A DNA stretch of 64,000 nucleotides from Fragilaria crotonensis (GCA_022925895.1 JAKSYS010000073.1:62001-126000), one strand, 5' to 3'. Positions 23,341-34,946 are shown, numbered from the stretch's first letter. Program-made: numbers and translations. Notes: generated by a model from the letters alone, not told the origin.

Positions 23341-23919
23341 ATGAAGTCTTCTGTCTTGCTTGTTCTCCTTGCGTATACTCTTTGCCTCTGCCTGTCATCG
23401 GCATCTGTCTTCTTGCCTCATGACTTGAACAGCAGAGCCAAAAAGTCTTGCGTTGGATCCAGCCAGATGGCTTTCGGTAGGAGACGTCCTCGACGCAACA
23501 ACAACAATCTCATCACCAGTCACAGGAGCAGATCGTCGTCGACTGCGATGGCCATTCCTGGCTACGGAATTGCTGAGCAGGTCTTTGTTGGTGGCTTTGG
23601 AAATTTTCTCAGCATTTTCAACCTCGTCATTACGGCTCGCATTTTGCTATCCTGGGTGCCGCAAGCGCAGTCCATTGGAGCGCTCCAACCCCTTTATCAA
23701 ATTACGGATCCCTATTTGAACCTATTCCGAGGAATCATCCCCAGCATCGGAGGTCTTGATCTCAGTCCTCTGGCCGCGTTTTTCCTTCTCAACGTCCTGA
23801 TGAACGCTACTGCTGCAGTTGGATCTGAGCTGACACCAGAAATGAAGAAAAAATTGAAGAACTCCAAGAAATTCGGAGTAGTACCCGTCGGCAAGGGAAA
23901 GCTCAATCTGTTTCAGTAA
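23341..23919 (+). CDS. Plastid-targeted YGGT family protein (YlmG/CCB3-like)
   Basis: Encodes 192 aa. Residues 1-22 form a signal peptide (MKSSVLLVLLAYTLCLCLSS) followed by ASVFLP, close to the ASAF-type cleavage motif that sends diatom proteins into the plastid, then a basic Ser/Arg-rich transit-like stretch. The mature part has two membrane helices around LVITARILLSWVP and FFLLNVL and the family motif DPYLNLFRGIIPSIGGLDLSP. YGGT proteins act in plastid membranes in cytochrome b6 haem attachment (CCB3) or nucleoid distribution (YlmG); which role applies here cannot be told. No intron. Confidence 0.88.
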   Translation: MKSSVLLVLLAYTLCLCLSSASVFLPHDLNSRAKKSCVGSSQMAFGRRRPRRNNNNLITSHRSRSSSTAMAIPGYGIAEQVFVGGFGNFLSIFNLVITARILLSWVPQAQSIGALQPLYQITDPYLNLFRGIIPSIGGLDLSPLAAFFLLNVLMNATAAVGSELTPEMKKKLKNSKKFGVVPVGKGKLNLFQ

Positions 23920-24127
23920 AGATTTGGTGCTTCTTACATGGCATGAAGAGTGTGATGCTCGATAACCTACGTCAGGGAGGAAGTGAACGTCATAGAAATA
24001 GCTCAACAGATAGAATACTCCTGAGTAGGTTGCTAAAATTCCCTTCATCGTGTTATTGACTTAAGAACAAACCAGAGAGAATTCGTCTATCGTCTACGGC
24101 TACGGATTAGCGCTGGTGCCTTTTCGA

Positions 24128-25049
24128 TTAGGCATTCTTCTTCTTGGGCTTCTTGACGTACGAAGCCACGAAGAATTGAGCGAAGAGGATGAAGAGTGAC
24201 AGGATGTACACCACATAGGCTCCAACGACACGAAGACTAGTCTTTTGGCATCCGTTGGTCAGCAAGTGGGCACCCTGGCTCATCATGGTGACAAATTGAA
24301 TTAATTGCATCATAGTCAAAGACGATTTCCACCAGATTGGAAGAGACTTGCCGGTCTTTGGGTCCTTGGTATGCATGCAAATGAAGTAGTACGTGTACAT
24401 GACAGTGTGAATGAATCCGTTGAGGACGATAGTTACGTAGATATCACCATCGTAATTTACGTGTGAGTTGAGCCAGTAAAAGAGGAAGATGGTGAGGTGG
24501 TGGTAAACGTGAAGGAAGGACAGTTGTCTCCACTTTTTGCCAAGGACAATGAAGATTGTGTCCCAAAAGTCCCAAACCTTGGAGATATAGAAAAGCCAGA
24601 GCAAGTTTGCCATGGGGGGATTGGTTTGGTTGTATGCGTTGCACGGTGTAGCGGTATAGTCATTGCGGTAGGCGATAAAGAATGCCTCGATGGTCATGTA
24701 CGCGCAGAGCATGATTTGCGAAACGTTGTAGACAAACTTAATTGGGTAGGGGTCGATCGCAGGAACTCCAGCCTTCATGATGGCGCTGCCGACAATGACG
24801 AATCCGAGATAAGCAGCTGCAATCGAAAAGGCGGTGGAGAAATCAGTCAGAGGCCAGCCCTGATTGATTGTGGTGTTTATGAAAGGACGAGCGTTTCCAC
24901 TATGTTAGAGAAAATCTTGATGAACCGGCAGTGGCGCTAGAGACAACTTGTTCACTTACATCTGTGTACCCGGTGTACTTGTTGTCAGGGTCGGCCCAGG
25001 CAACGATGCTATCACCGACTCTATTGAGGGTTGCAATGTAGGTATCCAT
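24128..25049 (-). CDS. ELO-family fatty acid elongase (PUFA type)
   Basis: Condensing enzyme that adds malonyl-CoA carbons to long acyl-CoAs in the ER. The histidine box FLHVYHHLTIFLFYWLN is the PUFA-elongase variant (HVYHH). Other family segments are LLWLFYISKVWDFWDT upstream of it and NGFIHTVMYTYYF after it. Exon 1 encodes 30 aa (25049-24960, MDTYIATLNRVGDSIVAW...). The intron 24959-24860 (GTAAGT...AATCAG, 100 nt) joins YTGYTD to GWPLTDFSTAF. Total 273 aa, normal length, with about seven membrane helices. The C-terminus ends KKNA, a dilysine ER-retrieval signal. Similarity to delta-6/C18 elongases of diatoms is strongest by eye, but substrate length is not proven. Confidence 0.9.
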
Positions 25050-25404
25050 GGTGGCGAAATTTGTGGAAAAATAGCCCCCTGTCGACAAGAATTACCCTGA
25101 AGGACTTGTCGATCGGCACCTAAAACGACGGTGTGTGGTCGCTGAGGCACATACGAGTATTTGTACCCAGTCTTTCGGTAGATTGGTCGTCAGCAACGAG
25201 TACAGTGTACAGTGCCGAAGCCAATCGGCAAAAGGGGAAGAAAGTTTGGTTTCGTGCGTTGTCCATTCATGTATGACGTACGCTATCTCCTTTCCGAGCC
25301 GTTATCGTACGTGTTGAAGTGTTGAAGTGCGAGTTCCAGTGCTATGCATACTGGTAGTCCATGCGTTTGCATGTCATACTGTACATTGTACACTGTATGA
25401 CATA
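25050..25404. other. Elongase upstream region
   Basis: About 350 bases with short GTAC words (tgtacattgtacactgta near 25378). Presumed promoter and 5' UTR of the elongase; no specific element identified. Confidence 0.4.
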
Positions 25405-26601
25405 CACATATCCTACTATATTATAAATTAATTGTGTGCGTGCGTGTGTCAGTCCGTCCGTCTGTTACGGAGTATGACCACTCTGGGGTACTGGATCAAA
25501 TGAATACTGTCTGAATTTTTTGTACTATCAGTAACTACGGAGCGTCGCCAGGGTTGAGTACTGAAAGTAAACAGTAACAGTAAAAGTAGTGGTACGGAGT
25601 ACGACCAGGTTGGGGGTACTGTACGTCCAGTTTCCTGTAGTAGACCACTCCGATCAAATGTGAGGTACAAGCATAAACATAGTACCTGGACTAGTAAAAT
25701 TATTCGTTGTGTCGGGACACTTCATGCACAACTTCTAACGGCACCAAATTGTAGATCTCATAAAAGGCTTTCTTTTCAGCTACTCAAAGCCGCGATACAA
25801 TATGTATTGATGGAGTTATGAGTGGTCTAATTTTATTTTTTGAGATTTTTTTAAACATAGTACCTGGACTTTCAGTCACTAGTGTGGCAAATTGAGTCCC
25901 TTTTGACAATGTCAAGTTGGAACAAGTTTTTTTTCACGTTACAAATATATCACAAGGGCCTATTCTACAATTCTGCCATCTTGAAATTTATGTATTCAGC
26001 AATAAATACACTCGGATTGGCATTGAGATGGACAGCAGTAAAATTTCGAAGTTCGTAATGAAACTCTTGCTTTGTATGCGATTAAATTAGTAGCATGCAA
26101 TTTTTTGTATGAAACATATGGAAAGTGCCGTAGGATTAAAAAATTGCGACGTCGACGCACTTCAATGTTCAAAATTGACTTTGACCATGTTGATTTTGCA
26201 GTGGCCGTCAGAAATGCAAAAGTAAGTTATGTGACTGCAAATTTGACCGGACATTAGAATACCGGCATACTAACAAGTAATAACAGTGTCAAAGAAGCAC
26301 TACTGTCGTTCTTTGCATCTGTTGACATGATACAAAAATGTGCAATTAAATTACGAAGCAAAACTTTACATTCGCCAAAAAAATCCAAAATTTTAACTCG
26401 CCGCATCTTTTGAACTGTCCCACCTCACCACAAACAAGCTACAGTAACCCCATATGTTTGAGGGCATAGGACAATTCTCTAGTTACTCAAATGCACAATC
26501 TTCGTGCATGGATGTGATGAAATGAGTGGTTTTAAAATCCGTCCAGCTACTCTCGTAATTTTGGTCGTCCAGATACTATGTTTATGCTTGTACCCACTAG
26601 T
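25405..26601 (+). repeat. Dispersed repeat, copy B (split by a transposon)
   Basis: Left part 25405-25668 and right part 26590-26601 together match copy A at 7456-7692. Compared with copy A it has a small extra segment near 25520-25580. The two parts are separated by the TIR element at 25669-26589. Confidence 0.85.
25669..26589. mobile_element. Non-autonomous TIR transposon nested in repeat copy B
   Basis: 921 bp bounded by 23-bp terminal inverted repeats, left starting AAGCATAAACATAGTACC and right ending its complement, with one mismatch. GTAC stands on both sides (25665-25668 and 26590-26593) while copy A has it once, giving a target duplication of GTAC, or of TA if one base each side is moved into the TIR. 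A 17-bp internal copy of the TIR sequence lies at 25853-25869 in direct orientation. No transposase is encoded; the longest ORF is 61 codons. TA duplication would fit Tc1/mariner, but the superfamily is not settled. Confidence 0.85.
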
Positions 26602-28238
26602 TTCATATACTATCAGATGTAGTAGACCTATGATACGAGTACAGTACTCCCCATAATACTTCGGGTTGCCGCCAATGATCAGATCCGCTCACGTTTCGCT
26701 TGTGTTAGAAATGGTCTGACTAGAGACGACTACTACTGTAAAAACTAGATAAATGCCATGGCACATTGATAGCATACGCAATGGAACGGTCGATAGCTGC
26801 AAAAGAATCAATATTCAATCACCAACTACTGGTGGTTGCAAGGGAGCAAAAGGCACATGGCAACCTGGAAGCTAAAAAAATGACGGAAAATCTTTCCATT
26901 CATGCACGTCGACGACTGCAGTTACTTTTGTTTCTGAGTCAATGCCTGTGGAGCCTCAGTGACAGAAATCCTCTCAGAATCTGTGGGAGGCTGGACTCTA
27001 CAAACATGACTGTCGCTGTGCAACCTGCATCAAGTAGTGCGCGTTGTCGTTTTATATGGTGTAAAGGGTAAAGTACTGGTACTGCAAGTATGTACGGTAT
27101 GCTTAGCATAATACTACTAGTATATGACAGTATTAAAAGTGCCGATTCTGGCATGTGTTGGAAGTTGGAATGTTTGTTAACACGGTGCAACTGTACTGCT
27201 TGTCTACGTCGCACACGCGATATCAGTCGTCGACAGGTACATTGTGTGTCACATGCAACAAGGGTGTCACCTTGCGAACGCTGCGTGTGTAGTGTGGATT
27301 CGAATCCGGGTTACTTAAGCCACGTCGTTGTCGTCAGCAGGTTGCCGAAGATTTGGGTACAAATACTTGTACACTTCTACTCTACCTAGAGTATCATATG
27401 ACATAGCAGGAGTAGTCCTGTACTAGTCTACTCAGAGTACAAGTACTTGTATATGCTTGTATTTAGTGCACTACATGTACTACACAGAAATTGACCGCGG
27501 CATCAACTTTGTCCAAGTACATCATGTAGTATAATGAAGTAAACCCGAACGAAGAGCGACTCCGATTCCGACATCAGATGCAGTGGCAGAGGAAGCGATT
27601 TTCCTGTGTCAATCCACTGGCAGAGGAGCATCACGCATCACACACGATAACGGCTACAAGTGGGAGGTATGCAAATGCGTACATCGTCGTATGGCTTTTT
27701 GGAAATCACAGTTTGCGTTGCAAAATAAAGAAATTCCTGTAGTCAGCATCACACCTCCCCTCCATCGATCATAGACACTCCGCTGTCCACTGCATCCGAT
27801 TCGATCAATTGTATCAACAACGATCTTCAAGGAAGGCTGAAAGGATAGTTTAGTTTCGTTGGCTTGATACATCGCAGCTGGCATAGGCTTGATCCAGCGA
27901 TCGAATCCTCGTATACTGGATTGAGCACGACCTATACCCACGCCACGCGCCCGTCGTTCTTTCCTTGGTCTACCGGTCGACCTCTTCGCCCATACAGTGA
28001 TATCGAGTATTTGCTCGTCTCACCGCTGGTTTCCACGAGCCTACGAATCGAAGGAGGAGTCAAGCACCCATAAACTGTTGTTCTCGCTTGCACAGGTGCC
28101 GTTACCAACGGCTTTGGTGCAGTCACGGATCAGATTCACGATACTCGGACGCATCTTGCCAAACGTGACTCGTTATCGAGCAAGGAAAGATTCGCGCACA
28201 TCGAAGCCTCGCCCTTAGTACGTTGTTCTATTCTTACG
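26602..28238. other. Gene-free region and upstream sequence of the zinc-motif gene
   Basis: About 1.6 kb. 27060-27130 and 27370-27480 are GTAC-rich. Short ORFs at 26766 and 27583 have no recognisable product. The last few hundred bases, pyrimidine-rich with several AG sites before 28239, may hold a 5' UTR intron of the downstream gene, but no splice pair could be fixed. Confidence 0.4.
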
Positions 28239-29666
28239 ATGACAAGCTTCAATCACACACGCCGTGATTGTCATCTGACTTCCAGAGGATCGTTGCCCCT
28301 GAAGAAGAGAAAACTCTACCATGATGCAGGCACACCTCACGTGCAACAGCCGCCAATGGTCGAAATCTCAACCACACCAAGAGTACTCCCTGCACAAAAC
28401 GAAGCCTTGGCTCTGTTAGCTGCTGCCTCTGGAATTCTAGCTCGTTTGCCACCTACAAAGTCGACACTCGCTGAAGATGCGAACACCCAAGACCGAAGTA
28501 CTAGTACTCCTCCGCCCTTTACTGTGTTGCGCTCGTGGACAGGCTCTTCAGGCACTATTCACGAATCTAGCGGCATTGGACCGTCGCCTGTGACTCCTAT
28601 TGGCACCGATGCTCATGATACTAGTCATCCAAGTACCGCAGGATCTCAGCGACCATCGAGGATACATCACCCTCCACTCTCTGCCCCACTGTCAAACGGT
28701 TGCCACGGAAGGACGTCGCGTAATAACTCCTTCTGCAGGCGAACTCCATGCTACAAGGGAAGCACTTACTGCAAATTGCACTATCAACAGTACATTGTTG
28801 CTGGAACCAGATTACCTCTTGAGTCCACCGCGGATTCGGAACCCAACTCCATTACTAGCACCCCCACAGCACATCAAGACAAGCGCTTTACTGGATGCGA
28901 TGACGAAGTGCGATGCGTCGCGACCACAACCAGGGGTCGTCCGTGCGCGTACGTTTGTGTCGCCGGTACGAAGTATTGCCGTTTGCATGCGGCCTACGAC
29001 ACCCACCCACCTCCCCGTCGTGGAGGCAGCAGCAGTTCTGCCACGACTCCAAAACCAGAACCCAAGCTTGATATCGTGCCTCGCATGCAAGGCTGTCCTA
29101 CCCTACCAGATCTTGGAACCGGCAGACGATTGTCGACCCCGTCTCTGCAGCCGGCACTGGTACCGTATAACAGTGGAAACTCGAGACGCTCGCCTTCTTC
29201 TGTTTCATCGGATGATTCGTTTGCAGCTTCGAGCCACAGTTTTGTCAGTAGCCCCGACGCTTCGAGCCAAGTCCTGCTCAGCTCCATTTCATCGGATCAA
29301 TGGCTTGATCGGAAGGTGAAGTTTGCCACTGGTCCCTTCGTTAATAGGACTGGAATCGTTGAGAAGTGGGGTAACGGATGGGTCACCGTTAGGGTTCATG
29401 GCGGGTTAACGCACAATCGAAGGTCCATTGAACTCTACCTGGTTCCTCCAAGTTCCACCACGTCTGACAATGAAGCCGACAGCAAGTTCATTGCCATTCC
29501 ACCCGCTGTGTCCAGCGAGGCAGAGGACAAAGTGGCTGATAATGCCCGTCCGGAAATTGTTCCCGCACACCAATTTCGACTCTTTCAAGATGGGCAGCCT
29601 CGTTCACACTCCATCTCCGTTGACAGAAATTATTCAGACAACGGTGGTCGCGATATGCGTTCCTAG
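28239..29666 (+). CDS. Protein with two Cys/His motifs and a KOW-like C-terminal segment
   Basis: 475 aa, largely disordered and rich in Ser, Thr and Pro. A possible nuclear signal LKKRKL sits at residues 21-26. Two copies of a C-C-YCxxH motif are present: the first at about C155/C166...YC178-KLH181, the second C226-x9-C236-x10-C247-x2-H250 (GTKYCRLH). Such C-(x9-11)-C-(x10-11)-C-x2-H motifs occur in proteins with a small predicted zinc-binding fold. Residues 355-402 (KVKFATGPFVNRTGIVEKWG) look like a KOW/SH3-like barrel. A nucleic-acid-binding nuclear role is plausible but inferred only from composition. The gene is convergent with the trehalose gene 300 bases downstream. Confidence 0.7.
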   Translation: MTSFNHTRRDCHLTSRGSLPLKKRKLYHDAGTPHVQQPPMVEISTTPRVLPAQNEALALLAAASGILARLPPTKSTLAEDANTQDRSTSTPPPFTVLRSWTGSSGTIHESSGIGPSPVTPIGTDAHDTSHPSTAGSQRPSRIHHPPLSAPLSNGCHGRTSRNNSFCRRTPCYKGSTYCKLHYQQYIVAGTRLPLESTADSEPNSITSTPTAHQDKRFTGCDDEVRCVATTTRGRPCAYVCVAGTKYCRLHAAYDTHPPPRRGGSSSSATTPKPEPKLDIVPRMQGCPTLPDLGTGRRLSTPSLQPALVPYNSGNSRRSPSSVSSDDSFAASSHSFVSSPDASSQVLLSSISSDQWLDRKVKFATGPFVNRTGIVEKWGNGWVTVRVHGGLTHNRRSIELYLVPPSSTTSDNEADSKFIAIPPAVSSEAEDKVADNARPEIVPAHQFRLFQDGQPRSHSISVDRNYSDNGGRDMRS

Positions 29667-29970
29667 ACGAAAGGAGGCGCTCGCTTTGAGTCACACAAAT
29701 CCTACACTCAGCACGTTTTTCTAACGAGCTCGGTGCTCGCGACCTGCCTCTCGGCTGATACACCTGAAGAATCGACTACATTCTGTCGTCCTCAAGGTCC
29801 ATCCCATTTGCACCTGCATGAATACAGTTCGATAGACAAGAACCCATCCACCTTGACTCGATCACTACGTGGTTTTACATTGATAGACAACGACCATGCA
29901 CATTTGGTCGAATAGAATTCGATACATTTTAGATTTCAATATTGACAAGCAGGTTTCCTACTCTAAGCAT

Positions 29971-32900
29971 TCAGAAAAAGAAAGCCTCGTCATCGTCCTC
30001 ATCTTCCCCGTCATCAATCGTTCCCAGTCTAAGAAAGTATTGGCTCAACGTCGTGCTGATTTTGACTTCGGTTCGAGCCTCTCCGGCAGCCCCAGAGGAT
30101 CCCATTTCGGAAAGGCTGCGTGATTTGGTGAGACCTCCGTCAAAGGTACCGTCAAAGCTACCACCTCGTATGAGGGGTGTCGTTTCAATGGCAGGATTGC
30201 GGCTCGAATAGGAAGTCAGGTCACCAGACGAGTAGAATTTTTGGTCACGAGTGGAGACCTTGAGCAGGCTGTTCATCAACTCCTGCACCTCGGCAACTTC
30301 ATGAAGGTAGCTGGCGGCAGCACTTGGCTTCTTTCCAACCGTGCAAGTGAACACCTCCAAATCAGGCGAAATGAAATCGTCACAGGACGAAACATCGACA
30401 GGGGTGATCGTTGCTGGGAGATCATGGAGAGGATCCAACCCCTTCTTTGCTCGCTTAGCAGCCAACACACGTCTGCCGATTTGACGAACGACTGACAGCA
30501 TCGGCTCATCACAGTGATCATCACCTAGGACAAGCGCAAAGTCCACCTTGCTCGCGGCAGCAATCATAGGGAAATGTTGTATAAGGTGCATGGCAAGTAC
30601 GCCTTTATTGACACCTTTCGGTCTGACTTCAACGTAGCCACCCTCTTCCATCCCAGCGTGCAGAATATCAACTGCAAAGTTCCGCAAAACGTTCGCAAGA
30701 TGATCTTCAATCTCCTTCGCTTGAAGATAACCAAATTCTGGGTCAGCATCCCGATACTGCCACAGGACCTTCATTTCCGTTTCTTCGATGTAACTTCCAT
30801 GCGTTCGCGATGTGTAAACCTCCATGATGCTAATCACAATGGGTCGCCACGACCGATCACTTTCGGGGACAAGCGTCTCCCACCGACGCTTCGACCCGTG
30901 TTTTGATTTGTTCGGCAAGGATATGAACATTCCGTGCTCTGCTGCGAGACCGAGGTTAGGAATGTGTCCGATTGTCTTTAGTAGCGAATGCTTCTCTTTG
31001 CCACTGACAACGAAAACAGTGTTCCTCTTGTCCTCACATAGTGCTGTGAGTATGCTAATCATCTCGGGTGTTGGCACTGACGGTCCCTTAGTTTGCTTGA
31101 CCACCTGGAAGCGAGTCAGCGTATCAAGCTGGAGATTGGATTCGGGATGAGTGGATGCAGACGTAAGATGTTATTTGTCACCAGAAGACTTACATTATCA
31201 TTGCTCACGATCGTGCCACCGTAGTCAAGAAGAATGAGCCGAGAACGCGAGTTCCTGTAGCTCTTGATAAGCTTGTCTACATCTAGCGCCGAAAACCCAG
31301 TGTCCATGCCCAATCGGCGGTAACCAAGGCCTAGCCCGGCACCCGTGTTATTCGCTGAATTGAAATCTTTGTTGACGCCCTTCAAATCAAGCATAACAGC
31401 GAGAGCCCAACGCTGAGTTGTGACTCGAGAGACAAACTCCAGCGCACATTTGATGCGTCGCATTCGTTCATCCTCGGAAATTACGAGTGCCGAGTGGAAG
31501 GCAGTAGCGATCTCGGATGCCTTCCACGGGTTCACGTGCAAAGCCCCACGCATAACTCTTGTGCAACTCGAGAACTCAGAGAGAATGCAGAGACCACGTT
31601 TTCGTCCATCGCGCTTTCCAAGCTCCGTAAGAGCATCTTGGTGGGCAATTGTAAATTCGAGTGGAATCAAATTCAGTCCGTCACGAATGGGAGTGACCAG
31701 AACGACATCAGCAGCTCGCAACAGCGCCATGCGTTGCTGCAGACGCATTTCTGATTCAGCACATTCCTGAAAATGCACTGTGCCCGGCCAGGTACTGTTT
31801 AGTCTGTTCACCATGTCTACCACCTCGTGCTTGGTCTTGGTGTAGTCGTCGCCGCGTTCGAAGGCAGAAATGCCCACTTGGATGAGTACAATCTTTCCGA
31901 CCCACTCGGGGCATCGTTGCAGGAAGCGCTCTAGCCCTAGCAGCTTCAATGGAATGCCCTTCAAGGATTCTAACTTATCCACCGCGCAGAAGATAACCTT
32001 GCCATGAAACTGGTTTCGGATGGAGTTTGCCTGCAAAAGATGTGAGCGCAGGGTCCAAAGCATTCAGCAAAGACAAGGCTGAGCCGAAAACGTACCTTTT
32101 CTAGCGTCACACTGTGCTGCAAAATTTGATTCAAGACAGATGGCTCTATTCCCGCATGAATGCTTGTGACAGCGACGTGACGACCGTTCGTGTCAATTGC
32201 CAGCGCGTGTCCCCCCGCTGTATCTGGGATCATGCCGTAGTTCAGACCCAGGAGACGACGACAGCACGTCAAAAAATGGCGAGCATACTCAAAGAGGTGG
32301 AATCCAACCTGATCTGCGTTGAGCATACCTCTCAATAAATCTTCGCGACACCAGATAGTTCGGAAAATCTCTGAACTAGGGAATGGAGTGTGCAGGAAAA
32401 GTCCAACTTTGGCCATGGGAATTCTTCTCGAGAGATACGAGGGCAAGATAAGAAGATGAAATCCATGAATCCAAACCAGGTCACCTTCATTGAAACATTG
32501 GACCACAACTTCTGCAAACAAACGATTGACTGCGTTGTATGAGGCCCAAAGCTCGGCCTCTCGTCCCCCGTCTCCGTGGATAGGGCCTTGACCGACGTCG
32601 TCCATAGAATAATCCGAAAATCCAGCGCCCATATCTCCCGCTTTGGTGACCTTGTCAAACTTTGTTCCGCTGGCATCGGGCCTAGATTTGTAGACTGACG
32701 TTACATTGTGAAGCACAGGCCATAAGACGCCCTTACAGAACCCGTTGTACCTGCGTAAATTCAGTGTGTGCAGTCGAGGTAAGTCAGCAATTGATCATAA
32801 CACGACGTCAAAAAAGGAATTCGTGAAGTACTTACATCTCTCCAAAGAGCACTGGTTCCACCCAAACGGGAACACAGTGGAACGGCATCAAACAAGCCTC

Positions 32901-33911
32901 CACCTTTTCGCGTTCATCATCTGGAACACCGCCTTCGGGACTGCCATCGGCACCTCGATTTCCGTGCCAGCCTCTCCACTTGACAATACCGACACGCGTC
33001 ACGCGCAAATGAGTCTGCATGGATAGCAACATTTCGTAATCCCAATCTGCTGACCAGTTTCCATCGTCGCTGCGATGAAGGACAACGGGCAGAAAGGCAG
33101 CTACCACCACCAGACCGTCCGTAGAGGTCAAGTGGACCGCTTGCTTTTGGACAGGTCCTTTGGGACGGAAGGAAGGTGGAGGAGGGGCAAAGCCAACATG
33201 CTTCGAACCACTAGACTTCATGGATGTTTGTGATGAGACGTTGTGCAAGAGTGAGTCGGCTGTCTTCATTGTAGGTTCCGTTGGTTCACGAATTAGTTCA
33301 ATGTCAACCCGAGAACCTGTGGACCCCAGAACATCTTGAACTGCGTATCGTTCCCGATCATGCAGCAAACGGAGAGGGATTTCGTGATAGCGGGATTCGT
33401 CCGAAACTTCCATGGGAGCATCTTCATCCATTCTCCAATCTTCCGAACCCACGTCAGAGGGTTGCTCCCACCGATAAAAAACTCCCATTCTGAAAATAGC
33501 GTAACGATAGGAAAATATCTTGAGCTCACGAGGAGCGCTTTCATTCTGCAGAGTATTATCATTTGGGAGGGCAATTGCACGAGGCTGCAACGTGCTGTAC
33601 CAAGGGAAGGAAGATGGAGATGTATAAAGGGGAATAGGCTGTGGATAATAGCAAAAGGCGTGTCAGTGTCACGATGTCCAATTATGAATACCCGTGCTCG
33701 GAGCACTCATCATGTCCACCACTCCAATAGTTGTATCCAACAGTATTTTGGACACGAAAGGCTCAAGATTAATCCAACTTACACTGGTCAAATTTGGATC
33801 GTCAGATCGAACCAACAGTACTTCTTCTCCATGAGAAAGCGTTTCGCATCGTACTCGAAAATCGACCTGCGCAACGGCAGCAGAGTCATTAAAGATGGAT
33901 GCCTTGTTCAT
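29971..33911 (-). CDS. Trehalose-6-phosphate synthase/phosphatase fusion with N-terminal CBM20
   Basis: Five exons (33911-33783, 33638-32836, 32750-32096, 32030-31194, 31128-29971) joined by GT-AG introns of 144, 85, 65 and 65 nt give an unbroken 1193-aa protein. Residues 1 to about 150 look like a CBM20 starch-binding domain (VDFRVRCETLSHGEEVLLV, later YRYAIFRMGVFYRWE). The GT20 synthase domain follows, with VWIHGFHLLILPSYL, VGLFLHTPFPSSEIFR, FCAVDKLESLKGIPLK and RDGLNLIPLEF, which would join UDP-glucose and glucose-6-phosphate. The C-terminal HAD-type phosphatase domain begins LLDYGGT (31226-31212), where family members normally have DxDxT; the nucleophile D798 remains but the second Asp is Gly. 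LGDDHCDEPML (usually GDDxSDExMF) is conserved. A synthase or regulatory role is likely; phosphatase activity is doubtful. Confidence 0.92.
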
Positions 33912-34946
33912 TGTCCTATGCGCTATGCACTATACCAACGAGATACAAATTTGAACTCGCGTTGGAAACAGTCCGACAAGGTGATTTCGATCCAGGGGGT
34001 AGACCTGCTAGTAGAGGTATGAAAGTATGAAGAAACATACAGGGTCGATTGACAGTTTGACACTCTCTTTCACGATCGCACGAGCGGTGGATGCGAATTT
34101 ATCCCTAATCCCTATCATTCTATTTGGTACCCGTGGTTGTACGTATTAGCAGTAGCAGGTACTGTACAAGTAGCTTGGGCACTCAGTACTCAGAGTGCTG
34201 GTTACTTGCACCGGCTCCGTCCAACTGTACCTGGTTCAATGTTCAATACCACAACAATTAGTCGAAAAAGCCAGATTTCGAAATTGGTCCGTGTGACCGT
34301 TTGGTGGAACGTGTAACACTCTCCCCTCTACCGTCGTACATATGGTACGAGTACACAAGTTGTATCTGCATAGTTGAGGGTCGAGGGTGCGGCAGCGTGT
34401 AACAGGTACAAGTACTGTAGTACAGTACAGAACGCAGTACACTGTACGGAGTGCTACTGCTCGCACTACTCGCACTACTCACTATACAGTGCACAGTGCC
34501 ACAGTACTGATGAACTTGTGAAAAGTGAACCCTGAACCTGTTTTCAAGTACTCGTACTTATATCTGTACCGGTACATCTACCACACGCCACAGTTCATAT
34601 TTGCAATTTGCAGTGCTCTACGAGTTACCGGTACTTGTACGTTTACCGTGATTCTTGTACAAGCATCACAGTATGCATACTACAGTAAACGGTTTGGACG
34701 TCCTACTACCGGTAGCTAGCCGTAGATTACTTACTCGCAACTTATAAAACTTGTCGAAGTTCATAGATCACACATCACACATCACACATCACACATGGCA
34801 CCACGACTATCGGTACTCGCCCACCTCAAAACTGCGGATGACACTCGTGCGTAGTCGCTGGACGAACAATAGTACTCAAGTAGTGCAATCCACAACCTGA
34901 TCACCCATATTGTTTCATTATATCGTTAGGAAGTTCACATTGCCAG
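33912..34946. other. Intergenic, GTAC-rich, with a 7-bp tandem repeat
   Basis: About 1 kb upstream of the trehalose gene and downstream of the next small gene. 34120-34700 is rich in GTAC, ACCGGTA and AGTACT words. Four copies of ATCACAC lie at 34767-34794. No gene recognised. Confidence 0.5.

Noticed and set aside
27280-27320. tRNA-like TTCGAATCC (T-loop) sequence
   Set aside because: The flanking five-base stems do not pair and no acceptor or anticodon arm can be drawn.
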